A stretch of 64,000 bases of DNA from Niabella sp. (GTDB lineage: Bacteria > Bacteroidota > Bacteroidia > Chitinophagales > Chitinophagaceae). Below are positions 34,570 to 43,942 of this stretch, piece after piece. Under the pieces are notes generated by a model. It had not been told where the DNA came from and made no database searches. It worked only from the letters and a program-made list of their open reading frames with translations. Within the stretch, counting starts at the first letter, position 1. The number at the start of each line of letters is the position of its first letter. Both the position numbers and the translations under genes were made by a program. Where the stretch lies: positions 372,001-436,000 of the forward strand of contig JAGIAT010000001.1 of assembly GCA_017744715.1 (NCBI GenBank). Reading direction: 5' to 3'.

Positions 34570-36115
34570 CCTGCTCATTTTTGGGATTTATATTATTGGC
34601 GTAGTGGCATTGGGATTGTATGCTACGCGGAGAACTGCCCGTACCAAACGGGATTATTTCCTTGCCGGCGATAAGCTGCCCTGGTGGATGATCGGCGGCA
34701 GCATTATTGCAGCCAATATCAGCAGTCATCACCTGGTAGGCGCCATGGGAACGGCCTACAGCCGGGGTTTTGTAGCCATTACGCTGGAATGGGGCGCCAT
34801 CCTCATCGGCTTTAATGCATTGCTGTGGATCTTTCTGCCCTTTTACCTGCGCAATGGTTTTTATACCACGCCGGAATATTTAGAAAAGCGTTTTGGTACC
34901 AAAACACGGGTGCTGTATGCCATGCTGATCTTATTTACCTATGTGTTTGTAGAAATTGGTGCGGTACTGTATCTCGGCGGCCTTACACTGCATGCCTTGT
35001 TTGGTATTCCCATCCTGTACAGCATTTTGGGAATGGCCTTGTTAACCGGGTTGTACACCGTACTGGGTGGCCTGCGGGCGGTGATCTGGACGGAAATGGT
35101 GCAGCTGGTGGTGCTGGTGCTGGGAGGAATCATTTTAACGTTCAGCACCATTCATGCGGCCGGTGGTTTCAGCGCTATTACCGAATCTTCAAAAAACTGG
35201 AAGATGTTTTACCCGGCTTCGGATCCGGATTTTCCCTGGACGATGTACCTGGGTGGGTTATTATGCATCAGCGTTTTTTACTGCGCCACCAACCAGTTTA
35301 TTGTACAGCGGGTGCTTGCTGCAAAGAATGAATGGCACGGGCGCATGGGCGTGATCTTTGGCGATTACCTCAAATTCCTGGTACCGCTGATCATTACCGT
35401 TCCGGCATTGATCGCGCCAAAATTTTTGCCAAAGCTGGAGCAGCCGGACCTGCTGTTTGCGACCCTGGTGGAAACATTGCTGCCGAAGGGTTTGGTGGGA
35501 TTGGTAATGGCCGGATTGATCTCCGCAATCATGTCGCATATCTCGGGAGCCATCAACTCCTGTACCACTATTTTAACGGTAGACGTATACACGCAGTTCA
35601 TTAATAAAAAGGCAAGCGATGAGCAGGCGGTTCGTTTTGGCAAACGCTCGGGTGTGGTCATTATCCTGCTTGGTATTCTTAGCGCAGTTCTTTTGATCAG
35701 CTATTCCGATAAGCCGGTATTCCTGTACCTGATGAATCTTTACGGCTTGTTTACGCCGGGTATTGCCACCATGTTCCTGATGGGCATTTTCTGGAAGCGG
35801 ACCACCGCTGCCGGGGCCCTGGCTGCCGGGTTGCTTACCATTCCGCTTTCATTGCTGATGGAGTTTTGTTTTCCGCAAATGCCCTTTTTCAACCGCACGG
35901 GTATTGTTTTCTGGGTCTGTATGATCCTGTGTGCCGTGGTAAGCCTGTTTACGGCGGCATCAAAATCCACCGGGTTAAACAACCTGGTATGGACCAAAGA
36001 AAGCCTTCGGATACCGGAACCGGATAAAAAATATTACCGCGGCTTTCGTAACCCTGCCATCTGGTGGTTCCTGATCACGGTAATGGTGCTGTATTTTTTT
36101 GTACGGTATTTTTAA
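34550..36115 (+). CDS. Sodium:solute symporter (SSS family)
   Basis: 521 residues with about 13-14 membrane segments. The start (LQWIDLLIFGIYIIGVVALGLYA), TKRDYFLAGDKLPWW and GGSIIAANISSHHLVGAMG in TM1-TM2, and GLISAIMSHISGAINSCTTI in the central region are typical of SGLT-like members. Last gene of the operon; it probably brings the monomer or sugar acid released by the sus/heparinase system into the cytoplasm. The start codon lies inside the end of the ceramidase-like gene. Confidence 0.93.
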   Translation: MKLQWIDLLIFGIYIIGVVALGLYATRRTARTKRDYFLAGDKLPWWMIGGSIIAANISSHHLVGAMGTAYSRGFVAITLEWGAILIGFNALLWIFLPFYLRNGFYTTPEYLEKRFGTKTRVLYAMLILFTYVFVEIGAVLYLGGLTLHALFGIPILYSILGMALLTGLYTVLGGLRAVIWTEMVQLVVLVLGGIILTFSTIHAAGGFSAITESSKNWKMFYPASDPDFPWTMYLGGLLCISVFYCATNQFIVQRVLAAKNEWHGRMGVIFGDYLKFLVPLIITVPALIAPKFLPKLEQPDLLFATLVETLLPKGLVGLVMAGLISAIMSHISGAINSCTTILTVDVYTQFINKKASDEQAVRFGKRSGVVIILLGILSAVLLISYSDKPVFLYLMNLYGLFTPGIATMFLMGIFWKRTTAAGALAAGLLTIPLSLLMEFCFPQMPFFNRTGIVFWVCMILCAVVSLFTAASKSTGLNNLVWTKESLRIPEPDKKYYRGFRNPAIWWFLITVMVLYFFVRYF

Positions 36116-36230
36116 TACAACCGTCCGAAGCTTTATGAACAGGTCACTTACATGGGATGCTTCATTCTGCATTTCCCGGTTTACGCGGAATGAGCTGTGT
36201 TGATGTTCCTGTTATTTTTTGTAAAAGGAA

Positions 36231-37349
36231 TCAATCCGTTGGTACCGGAGCCGCAACAGTGGGGATCAGGGGTGCTTTGCCGGTAACGGGTGCTTCCGGT
36301 ATGCCTTTATATTTGTACGACTTTTCCGGTTCTTCACAGGTGGTATAAAACAGCGGGTAGGGATCTGCCTTCGCTCCAGGATCGCTCTTGTCAGTTTCCA
36401 CCAGCCTTACCAGGGTATATTTTCTCAATACCGCATCCGAATGATAATCGTTGCTTTTATATAGTGTATAGTTGTTCTTTTTATCAAAAACCTGGTTGCT
36501 GATGTATTGGTTTGAACCAGCATCGTAGGTATATGCAGCGGTATCGGGTTCCTCAAAGGGCCGGTACCGGTCATTGGTATACATGACGGTTTCGCTCCCG
36601 CGGGAACGTGCATAGGCGGCTTTCAATTCGGCTACTTCCGTCATTTGATCCGGTGCGTCTTCCTGCTTTGCAAATTGCCGGCTTGTAAGGGTAGTTGCCA
36701 GCAGCAGGATACCATCTTTTGTAATAATGCGTCCCTTAAACGGATCGTGGTACCGGTCCGGCTGATGATACACCAGGATATAATCGTTTGCTTGTACCGG
36801 AAGTAAGAAAGAGTTGGGTCCTTTTCCCGTTTTCGGCAGTCGCCAGGGAGCATCCAGCTGATGGCTGAGTGTGATCTGCCGGGGATGGTATATCGTATCG
36901 TATACGAAAGGTGCAGAAAAACAATTGGCATGTTCATTAAATACGCGTTTCACCGGGGCTTCGTCGAACCGGATAAAGGTACTGCCCCGTTCAAATCCGC
37001 CAAATGCCAGCCGGATGCCTTTTATGGCCGTATCCTTGCGGGCGTATACGGAGAACACCTGTTCCGGTTTATCCGGATAAAAAGAAAGCAGTTCTTTTTC
37101 AAGGGTATATTTTCCAAATACCATGGTGGCATAGCCATACAACAGGAATGTGCGGTCTTCAAACAGGTAAATGCCATCGGATGTGCCGCCATACCTGCCC
37201 TGCAGCTGTTTATAGGAATGATCGCTTTGACCGTATCCTGTATAAAGGGTCAGCAGTAATAAAACGGGCAGTATGATTTTTTTATACAAAGGATAACTCC
37301 GGATCTGTGCCGGGATCGGCAATAAAAAGGTGTTTAAAATTATGATCAT
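36231..37349 (-). CDS. Exported protein of unknown function
   Basis: About 372 residues if started at the ATG at 37349. The longer frame reaches into the terminator at 37396-37430 and is unlikely. A TTG start just before the hydrophobic stretch ILPVLLLLTLYTGYGQ is an alternative and would give a more standard signal peptide. The mature part is rich in Tyr, Asp and Arg with beta-strand character (GRYGGTSDGIYLFEDRTFLLYGYATMVFG split over the start). It ends in a Pro/Ala-rich tail. No domain recognised; a monocistronic gene. Confidence 0.7.
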   Translation of the reverse strand: MIIILNTFLLPIPAQIRSYPLYKKIILPVLLLLTLYTGYGQSDHSYKQLQGRYGGTSDGIYLFEDRTFLLYGYATMVFGKYTLEKELLSFYPDKPEQVFSVYARKDTAIKGIRLAFGGFERGSTFIRFDEAPVKRVFNEHANCFSAPFVYDTIYHPRQITLSHQLDAPWRLPKTGKGPNSFLLPVQANDYILVYHQPDRYHDPFKGRIITKDGILLLATTLTSRQFAKQEDAPDQMTEVAELKAAYARSRGSETVMYTNDRYRPFEEPDTAAYTYDAGSNQYISNQVFDKKNNYTLYKSNDYHSDAVLRKYTLVRLVETDKSDPGAKADPYPLFYTTCEEPEKSYKYKGIPEAPVTGKAPLIPTVAAPVPTD

Positions 37350-37395
37350 CCGGCTGCAAATATGCTGCTTTCCCCGGTAAAAAGAAACGGGTGCC

Positions 37396-37430
37396 ATAAA
37401 AAAAGCGATCACATGGATCGCTTTTTTTTT
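37396..37430 (-). terminator. Rho-independent terminator after yceI-like gene
   Basis: The arms GCGATC and GATCGC are flanked by A-tracts and T-tracts on both sides, so it can act in both directions. It lies just downstream of the YceI stop. Confidence 0.85.
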
Positions 37431-37447
37431 ATAGTATTGAGAACGGA

Positions 37448-37975
37448 TTAAGCCTGTTTTACCAGTTCGGCGTTGATGTGTAACTTTACTTCATCCGCTA
37501 CCACGATGCCACCGGCTTCTGTAACGGCGCTCCAGTTCAGTCCGAAGTCTTTACGGTTGATTTTACCGTTCAGTTCAAAACCAGCAACGGTTTGTCCGTA
37601 TGCGTTGGGTCCGATACCGCCCAGTTCCACGTTTAAGGTAACACTTTTCTTTACCCCACGGATGGTGAGGTCACCGGTCATTTCAAATTCATCGCCGCCT
37701 TTTGAAGTGATGGCGGTGGATTCAAATGTTAACTTGGGGTGATTGGCTGCATCAAAGAAATCAGCGGATTTTAAATGCTCATCACGCTGTGCGGGCCCGG
37801 TGGAGATACTGTCGATATCTGCACTGAAGGTAACCTGTGCATCGCTGAAATCTTCTTTATCGGCAATTACGGTGCCTTCAAAGCTGGTAAACTTCCCGGA
37901 TACGTTTGAAATTACCAGGTGTCTTACTTTAAAACCTATTTCCGAGTGCATCGGATCAATTGTCCATGTAGCCAT
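37448..37975 (-). CDS. YceI-family lipid-binding protein
   Basis: 175 residues from the ATG at 37975, which gives the canonical start ATWTIDPMHSEIGFKVRHL. An upstream ATG adds 11 residues without a signal. The eight-stranded lipocalin-like YceI fold binds isoprenoids or other amphiphiles; the motif HLKSADFFDAANHPKLTF and GDLTIRGVKKSVTL are diagnostic. There is no signal peptide, so it appears cytoplasmic. Monocistronic, with a strong terminator at 37396-37430. Confidence 0.93.
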   Translation of the reverse strand: MATWTIDPMHSEIGFKVRHLVISNVSGKFTSFEGTVIADKEDFSDAQVTFSADIDSISTGPAQRDEHLKSADFFDAANHPKLTFESTAITSKGGDEFEMTGDLTIRGVKKSVTLNVELGGIGPNAYGQTVAGFELNGKINRKDFGLNWSAVTEAGGIVVADEVKLHINAELVKQA

Positions 37976-38125
37976 AGTTATATTTGTTTTTGTGATTTGA
38001 TAACGCAAAATTAGTACCGGAACGCAGGATTGAAAATAACCTAGATTAAGATGAATGGTTAAGATTTTGTAAAGCCCCGGTTAATCGGCAATTCTTGAAG
38101 CGTACGTTTCCGGGACTGTGATCCG

Positions 38126-38168
38126 TAAAAAAAAGCGCTTTCCGGGAGTGTAATCCACAAAAAGCGCT
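38126..38168 (-). terminator. Terminator downstream of the TlpA-like gene
   Basis: The arms AGCGCTTT and AAAAGCGCT pair around an 18-nt loop, followed on the minus strand by a run of eight T. It starts about 30 bp after the stop codon of the minus-strand gene. Confidence 0.8.
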
Positions 38169-38196
38169 AAAATCTTAAGTAAAAGAGGATCCGGGA

Positions 38197-39366
38197 TCAG
38201 GGAAGAACCGCAGCCAGCTTGTTTTCCAGGTCCATGCCACGCAATCCTTCTGCAATGATTTTTCCCTGCGGGTCAATCAATACATTAAAAGGGATCCCTC
38301 CGAATTTATACATCGGCACTACGGGCGATTCCCATTTCTTCAGATCGCTTACCTGTGTCCAGGCCAGCTTGTCATTTTGAATCGCATTCTTCCAGGCATT
38401 GGCATCATCATCCAGCGAAACGCCTAAAACGGTAAATCCTTTGGTTTTGTATTTATTGAAAACAGCCACTACATTCGGGTTTTCAGCACGGCAGGGGCGG
38501 CACCAGCTGGCCCAAAAGTCAACCAGCACGTATTGTCCTTTAAAGGAGTTGAGTGCTACCGGTTTCCCGGAAACGTCGGGCAGGGTAAAATCCGGGGCTT
38601 GTTTGCCCACCCAGGTACGGTCTTCCGCTGCCTTGATCTCCTGCTGCAGGTTGAGCTTTAAGCCGGCAACCGCAATATGATTGGGGAATTTTTTAGTTAC
38701 ATCATCAATCAGGGCTACCACCTGTTTATTGTCCAGCGGCTCCAGGCCCAATCCCTGTCCGTTAGCCGTAGACTGGTAATAGCCCAGTTCAAACATGGAC
38801 AGCGCCGGGTTAATGCCTTTTTTGATCTCGCCCAGTGCATATTCCCGGAGCGCCACCCCATCCTGTTTGATGGTCTGCATCAGCGGAGTGAGGGTGCTGT
38901 CAGCTACTTTTGTCGTACGCAGGCTGTCCAGTTTATGCGTGTTGTTAACCAGCCGGATCATTTTATCGTTAAAGGCCACCATAAAATCTTTCATCGCCTG
39001 GCTGGCCGGGGAGTTTTTTACTTCAAATTTTTCAGGCATCTGGGGGTTCCGCGTGCTCATCGTAATGCTGAGATCAACCTCCGGGGCGTCGTTGATAACG
39101 GATGCCACCGGAAACTCCAATGCATCCAGCCGGATATTGTATACGGCATCTTCCAGTGCTTCGGTTTTAAGCGTGAATTTGCTGGCGATGATATCCGCAG
39201 AATCTACGATTACCGGTTGCATGGACGCTACGGGTACTTCTTCCAGGTAAACTTTTTTTGCCTGGGTATTGGAAACGCTTCCGTTGATAATAAAGCTTTT
39301 TTTATTGTCCTGTTTACATCCTGCAAAAATGATCGCCAGGAATGCAATAAAGATGAATTGTTTCAT
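38197..39366 (-). CDS. TlpA-like thioredoxin-domain lipoprotein with DUF4369-type N-terminus
   Basis: 389 residues. Lipobox IIFAGC (Cys17). The N-terminal beta domain (about 20-130, FIINGSVSNTQAKKVYLEEV) is the DUF4369 type, followed by a helical linker. From about residue 255 it is a TlpA/AhpC-type thioredoxin (APDFTLPDVSGKPVALNSF) with the redox site WCRPC. Such proteins reduce disulfides in the periplasm, for example in cytochrome maturation. Monocistronic with its own terminator. Confidence 0.93.
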   Translation of the reverse strand: MKQFIFIAFLAIIFAGCKQDNKKSFIINGSVSNTQAKKVYLEEVPVASMQPVIVDSADIIASKFTLKTEALEDAVYNIRLDALEFPVASVINDAPEVDLSITMSTRNPQMPEKFEVKNSPASQAMKDFMVAFNDKMIRLVNNTHKLDSLRTTKVADSTLTPLMQTIKQDGVALREYALGEIKKGINPALSMFELGYYQSTANGQGLGLEPLDNKQVVALIDDVTKKFPNHIAVAGLKLNLQQEIKAAEDRTWVGKQAPDFTLPDVSGKPVALNSFKGQYVLVDFWASWCRPCRAENPNVVAVFNKYKTKGFTVLGVSLDDDANAWKNAIQNDKLAWTQVSDLKKWESPVVPMYKFGGIPFNVLIDPQGKIIAEGLRGMDLENKLAAVLP

Positions 39367-39444
39367 TTTTTTGAATTTTCAAAAACAGACCTGTAAGGTT
39401 CTGGCCTGTTTGTGCCGACGCAAAACCTTATAGCGCTGTTATTC

Positions 39445-40890
39445 TTATTGTAACTTTTTCAACAATATTTCGTTGGTCTTTTTCGGGTCTGCCTTGCCTT
39501 TTGTCTGTTTCATGACCTCGCCCACAAAAAGCGCCAGCAGGCCTTTCTTTCCTTTTTTGTATTCTGCTACCTTGGGCGCCAGCTTTTCCAGTACGGCATC
39601 GATCACCGGCTCCAGGTCGGCAGCATCCGACTGCTGGATCAGGTTGTTTTTTTCTGCCAGCACCAGGGGCTGTTCTTCCGGATGTTGCAATAACAGCTGG
39701 AACAGTCTTGTAGAGGCGATGGAAAAACTCACTTTTCCGGAATCCACGCACTGGATGAGTGCGGCTACCTGTGCCGGCTGCAACGGAAAAGCGCTGATGG
39801 ATTGGCTGTTTTCATTCAGCCAGGTCTTTACCGGGCCCAGCATCCAGTTGGCGGCTGCCTTATAATTTTTTGTATGCTGCAGGATGGTTTCAAAATAATC
39901 GGCGCTGTCCCGTTCTTCGGTAATCACATGCGCATCATATTCGGGTAGCTGGTATTCGGTCATATACCGGTGAATGCGTTCGGCTGGCAGGGCTGGTATC
40001 ATCCGGCGGATGTCGTTGATGAATGCATCTTCCAGGTCGAAAGGCGGCAGGTCCGGATCCGGAAAATACCGGTAATCTTCTGCATCTTCTTTATCGCGAA
40101 TGGCAAAGGTGGTGCCATTTCCGGCATCAAAGCTGCGGGTTTGCTGGCGGATGGTTTCTCCAGCCTCCAGTAAACCCATCAGGCGTTCTGCTTCAAAATC
40201 AATGGCCCGTTTTACGTTCCGGATGGAGTTCAGGTTTTTTACTTCCACCTTGGTGCCCAGTTTTTCGGCTCCTTTCAGGCGAACGGAAATATTGGCATCG
40301 CAGCGCATGCTGCCTTCCTCCATATTGCCGTCGCATACCTCCAGGTAACGCACCAGTTTGCGCAGTTCCGATACATAGGCGAAGGCTTCTTCGCTGCTGC
40401 GGAGGTCCGGCTCTGTTACGATCTCTACCAGGGGCGTTCCTGCACGGTTATAATCTACTGCCGTGTTATAAGGATCTACATCATGAATGCTTTTTCCGGC
40501 ATCTTCCTCCATATGGATCCGGTTCAGCCGGATATCCCGGGTTCCGGCAGCCGTTTTAATGGTCACATACCCGTTTTTACAAATAGGGGTGGTGTGCTGC
40601 GATATCTGGTAACCTTTTGGCAGATCGGGATAAAAATAATTCTTCCGGGCAAAGTAGTTCTTTTGTTCTATTTCGCAGTTACAGGCCAGGCCAAGTTTTA
40701 CTGCGTATTCAATCGCTTTCCGGTTCATTTTTGGTAAACTGCCGGGATGTGCCAGGGTGATGGGGCTTACATGGGTATTGGGTGCTGCGCCAAATGCAAT
40801 GCTGTCTCCGCAAAAAAGTTTGCTTTCCGTCAGCAGCTGGGCATGCACTTCCAGGCCGATCACAATTTCATATTTTTCACTCAATTCCAT
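39445..40890 (-). CDS. gatB: Aspartyl/glutamyl-tRNA amidotransferase subunit B
   Basis: 481 residues, the normal length. The N-terminal cradle domain has the family start YEIVIGLEVHAQL and FCGDS, then RKNYFYPDLPKGYQISQ, GTPLVEIVTEPDLRSSEEA and CDGNMEEGSMRCDANIS. The C-terminal YqeY-like tail (about 330-481) ends KADPKKTNEILLKKLQ. With GatA and GatC it converts Glu-tRNA(Gln) or Asp-tRNA(Asn) to the amidated form. gatA and gatC are not in the window, which is common in this phylum. Confidence 0.97.
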   Translation of the reverse strand: MELSEKYEIVIGLEVHAQLLTESKLFCGDSIAFGAAPNTHVSPITLAHPGSLPKMNRKAIEYAVKLGLACNCEIEQKNYFARKNYFYPDLPKGYQISQHTTPICKNGYVTIKTAAGTRDIRLNRIHMEEDAGKSIHDVDPYNTAVDYNRAGTPLVEIVTEPDLRSSEEAFAYVSELRKLVRYLEVCDGNMEEGSMRCDANISVRLKGAEKLGTKVEVKNLNSIRNVKRAIDFEAERLMGLLEAGETIRQQTRSFDAGNGTTFAIRDKEDAEDYRYFPDPDLPPFDLEDAFINDIRRMIPALPAERIHRYMTEYQLPEYDAHVITEERDSADYFETILQHTKNYKAAANWMLGPVKTWLNENSQSISAFPLQPAQVAALIQCVDSGKVSFSIASTRLFQLLLQHPEEQPLVLAEKNNLIQQSDAADLEPVIDAVLEKLAPKVAEYKKGKKGLLALFVGEVMKQTKGKADPKKTNEILLKKLQ

Positions 40891-40953
40891 GTGTTCCGTA
40901 TCATTGTTTCAGGTTCGCGAAGATACGCAAGGAGATTGGTTTTCCCGGCCATT

Positions 40954-40986
40954 AAAAAAGCCGCCACGATGCAACCGGGGCGGCCT
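40954..40986 (-). terminator. Terminator downstream of the PDZ protein gene
   Basis: On the minus strand GCCGCC and GGCGGC pair around a 13-nt loop and are followed by TTTTTT. It closes the minus-strand PDZ gene about 90 bp past its stop. Confidence 0.85.
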
Positions 40987-41076
40987 TTAAACCCTAAATC
41001 ACGAAAACTTAAAAACTATCAGCATATAGAGATATGCTACGGTTATAACGTTCCCGGAACAAAAAGGTTGAAAAAT

Positions 41077-42075
41077 TTACAGATCTGCGGTTTTTATACG
41101 GGCAGACTGGGTTACGGTGATCGATTGTATTTTTCCGTTCCGGCTGATCTTAAAATCCAGGGACGGTTTGCGGTTGCCCCGGATCAGGCGGGTGGCCTGG
41201 TCGGTTCCGTTTGCCGGCTGACCGTTGATCTCTTTTACGATATCGCCGCTTTTTAAGCCCGCTTTATCGGCATCCGAGCCCTTATCCACATCGAGGATTT
41301 TTACACCATCGCCTTTATCCAGGTCCTGGATTCGGATACCGATCTTCGGACTATTCGTTTCAAAGCCGGGGTTGCCATAGAACCGGAAACTCCGGCTTCC
41401 GCCGTTCTGGTTGGGCATCTGGCGCATCAATTCATTCAAATCGATATTGGGAGCCGAAAAAGCTTCGGCACCGCCGCGGTTGAATCCCAGGGTTGCAGGC
41501 GCCTTCCATTTGGAAAGGGTGGCCTGGGTAGTATAGGTTTTACCATCCCTTTTGTACGAAATGGAAACCTTATCGCCCGGATTTTTATCTTTAATGGCTG
41601 CAGAAAGTGCATCCGGAGCTTCGATGGTATGGCCATCAACCGCTGTGATGATATCGCCTTCCTTCAGCCCGGCCTTATCCGCGGCGCTTTCTTCTGATAC
41701 ATTCATAACGGTTACTCCATCTTCCGTTTTTTGCGTTACCACACCCAGCATGGCTTTATTTGGTGCGGGCATTTCCTGCCAGTTATTACCCCCGAAGGCA
41801 TTGAAACTACGGCTCCGTCCAAACGGCCCTTCTTCATTGTACACGTCCAGATCCTTAATCTTTTTCCGTTTTACAATGATGTTGCCTTCTTTATCGGTGT
41901 CCACCGGTTCACCATTTACGGTAACCTTATCGCCGTCTACGACAATGGTCATCTTATCATCTGTTTTACCCTTTTTAGTAATGATGATCTGCTCGGCTTC
42001 TTTGTTTTGATTGCGGTTCTGCGCAAAACCCAGCGCGGGCAGCAGCAGCGCAAAAAGTACATAATACGACTTCAT
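41077..42075 (-). CDS. Exported protein with two PDZ domains
   Basis: 332 residues with a signal peptide ending LGFAQ (about 19). Charged residues 20-85 follow. PDZ domain 1 is about 108-190 (AMLGVVTQKTEDGVTV, AGLKEGDIITAVDG) and PDZ domain 2 about 240-325 (IGIRIQDLDKGDGVKI, AGLKSGDIVKEINGQPANG). No serine-protease domain is attached, so it is not a DegP homologue. It probably acts as a periplasmic peptide-binding or scaffolding protein. Confidence 0.88.
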   Translation of the reverse strand: MKSYYVLFALLLPALGFAQNRNQNKEAEQIIITKKGKTDDKMTIVVDGDKVTVNGEPVDTDKEGNIIVKRKKIKDLDVYNEEGPFGRSRSFNAFGGNNWQEMPAPNKAMLGVVTQKTEDGVTVMNVSEESAADKAGLKEGDIITAVDGHTIEAPDALSAAIKDKNPGDKVSISYKRDGKTYTTQATLSKWKAPATLGFNRGGAEAFSAPNIDLNELMRQMPNQNGGSRSFRFYGNPGFETNSPKIGIRIQDLDKGDGVKILDVDKGSDADKAGLKSGDIVKEINGQPANGTDQATRLIRGNRKPSLDFKISRNGKIQSITVTQSARIKTADL

Positions 42076-42178
42076 TTTTTAATAATTTATGGTTCACCCG
42101 TTTCTTGAAATACGTTTTCTTTCGTAGATCAAAGTTAGGAGGTTTGAGAAATACGAAGATGTTCGGAAATGTTAAAGT

Positions 42179-42775
42179 TTATTTACGTTGCCGGTTGTCC
42201 CTGCTGTTCCGCAGCATTCGCTGCTGATCGGCCAGCATTTTCAGGTAACCCCAGCATCCAAAAAAGAGTGCGACCGCAAATAACAGGCAAATGGCTATAA
42301 CCCAAAAAGGTTGCTGTTTTTTACCCGAAAAATGGAGGTATAATGCATAACACAGCACGGAAAACATAAAGAGCATGGCCGCCGGAATCAGGAACCATGC
42401 AAGGAGTTGCCTGCCTGCAGCTGCAAACCGCCGGGTATTGCGTCCCAGGGCGACGGCAATGCCCCAGCTCAGGATGTAAAGCATACCCAATACCATTATA
42501 AAACAACCCCCCACTGTTATCCATTCTAAAAATCCGCCGGGCCGTACGCCTGTAATGCCCTGGTAAATACGCTGGGATAAAAGCGGCAGAAAAACGATCA
42601 CAAACAGGAACAATATAAAACAGATGGTGGCCACATACGCCACACCGGCACATCCGGGTTTAACCCCCGGGCTGGTTCTTTTAATAAATTTTATAGCGAT
42701 AAAAACAGCGGCCATCATTGCGGCAACAAGTGCCCATCCAAAAGGTGTTAGTTGCGCCAGAATGATCGCCGGCAT
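42179..42775 (-). CDS. Unrecognised multi-pass membrane protein
   Basis: 198 residues with about five hydrophobic segments (near 10-30, 45-70, 85-110, 125-150, 160-180) and a basic C-terminal tail (MLRNSRDNRQRK). I do not recognise the family. It begins 3 bp after the stop codon of the ion channel gene, so the two are very probably co-transcribed; it could be a small accessory subunit, but nothing else supports that. Confidence 0.7.
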   Translation of the reverse strand: MPAIILAQLTPFGWALVAAMMAAVFIAIKFIKRTSPGVKPGCAGVAYVATICFILFLFVIVFLPLLSQRIYQGITGVRPGGFLEWITVGGCFIMVLGMLYILSWGIAVALGRNTRRFAAAGRQLLAWFLIPAAMLFMFSVLCYALYLHFSGKKQQPFWVIAICLLFAVALFFGCWGYLKMLADQQRMLRNSRDNRQRK

Positions 42776-42778
42776 GGA

Positions 42779-43654
42779 TTAATTGGTTTTAAGTTTTTCC
42801 CCGCAATGCTTACAATAAGTGGCGTCTGTGCCATGTCCGGCAGTATCGCAATGCGGACAGCGTTTTCCCCGGTTCCTTTTTTCTTCCTGGATCACGGAGG
42901 CCGACATGATGCCGGTGGGAACGGCAATGATGGAATAGCCCAGGATCATGATAAAAGAGGCAATGATCTTTCCGAGGGCGGTTGCCGGTGCCACATCGCC
43001 ATAGCCCACGGTAGTAATGGTTACAATGGCCCAGTAGATGCTTTGGGGAATGGAATGAAAGCCGGGATTATGCTGAAACTCCACTACGTACATCAGGGAG
43101 CCGAGGAAAATGGCCAGTAATAAAACAAAGAAAAGGAATACAACGATCTTCCGGAAGCCCCGGATAAGCGCGAACATCAGCACCCGGCTTTCATCCAGGA
43201 ATTTTACCATCCGAAAGATGCGGAAGATCCGAAGCAGCCGGAAACTGCGCACGATCATAAATACATGCCATTGCGGGTAAAAGAACTCCATATAGGAAGG
43301 CAGGATGGCCAGCAGGTCAATAATGCCGTAGAAGCTGGTGGCATACCGCTTGGCAGAGCGCACACAGTAAAGCCGCAGCAGGTATTCGATGGAGAACAAC
43401 ACCAGGAAAAAATAATCCAGTACCCTGAAGAGTGCTGCGTGCTTTACCGCAAGGGATTCCACGCTTTCCAGCATTAAAAGGGCAATATTGGAAAGGATCA
43501 GTATAAAGAGGCCGATATCAAAGATCTTTCCGGCTGTAGTGGTGGCCTGGAAGATGGTGATATAAAGCCATTCCCGGAAGGTTCCTTTTTCATCGGGCCG
43601 GTTTTGATCCTGTACCACATCGGGTTTGTCGGGGATGAGCCGGAATAAAGACAT
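42779..43654 (-). CDS. Voltage-gated potassium channel-like ion transporter with C-terminal zinc ribbon
   Basis: 291 residues. Six membrane segments: S1-S3 (about 42-62, 78-98, 107-124), an S4 voltage sensor with Arg at every third place (RSFRLLRIFRIFRMVK, 136-151), S5 (about 168-192), the pore filter TVGYGD (215-220) and S6. The C-terminus ends in a small zinc ribbon, CPHC...CKHC, which is unusual on a Kv channel and might be a metal- or redox-sensing tail. First gene of a two-gene operon. Confidence 0.92.
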   Translation of the reverse strand: MSLFRLIPDKPDVVQDQNRPDEKGTFREWLYITIFQATTTAGKIFDIGLFILILSNIALLMLESVESLAVKHAALFRVLDYFFLVLFSIEYLLRLYCVRSAKRYATSFYGIIDLLAILPSYMEFFYPQWHVFMIVRSFRLLRIFRIFRMVKFLDESRVLMFALIRGFRKIVVFLFFVLLLAIFLGSLMYVVEFQHNPGFHSIPQSIYWAIVTITTVGYGDVAPATALGKIIASFIMILGYSIIAVPTGIMSASVIQEEKRNRGKRCPHCDTAGHGTDATYCKHCGEKLKTN

Positions 43655-43700
43655 AGACCAAATATAATGAATTGAATGTTTTTATAGGTTATAGAAAAAA

Positions 43701-43841
43701 GTGCCATCGTCATTTCGAGCGCAGTCGAGAAATCTTTATGCCTTCATTATTGTTAACAAATAAATTTCAGAACTTCCTTTACCTGGATGATTCCGTAAAG
43801 ACCTCTCCGCTGCAGTCGAGGTGACGATAATCTTTCTTTCT
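43701..43841. repeat. Dispersed repeat copy 1 (GTCATTTCGAGCGCAGTCGAG type)
   Basis: A roughly 140-bp unit starting with TCATTTCGAGCGCAGTCGAG and ending GTCGAGGTGACGATAATC. The ends are imperfectly complementary to each other (TCATTTCGA versus TCGAGGTGA). It is similar along its length to the copy at 43943-44080. Confidence 0.8.
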
Positions 43842-43912
43842 AATGACAGGTAGCTTACGCATTAATCAATTATCTTTTCTTCATGCTAATTATTCCATTT
43901 TGATGCAAAATC

Positions 43913-43928
43913 ATCCGAACGTTCGGAT
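43913..43928. promoter_or_regulatory. Perfect 16-bp palindrome
   Basis: ATCCGAACGTTCGGAT is fully self-complementary. It lies between the two dispersed repeat copies, about 260 bp upstream of the channel gene and 230 bp past the alaS stop. It could be an operator or a piece of the repeat array. Confidence 0.5.
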
Positions 43929-43942
43929 CCCCCATGACAAAA

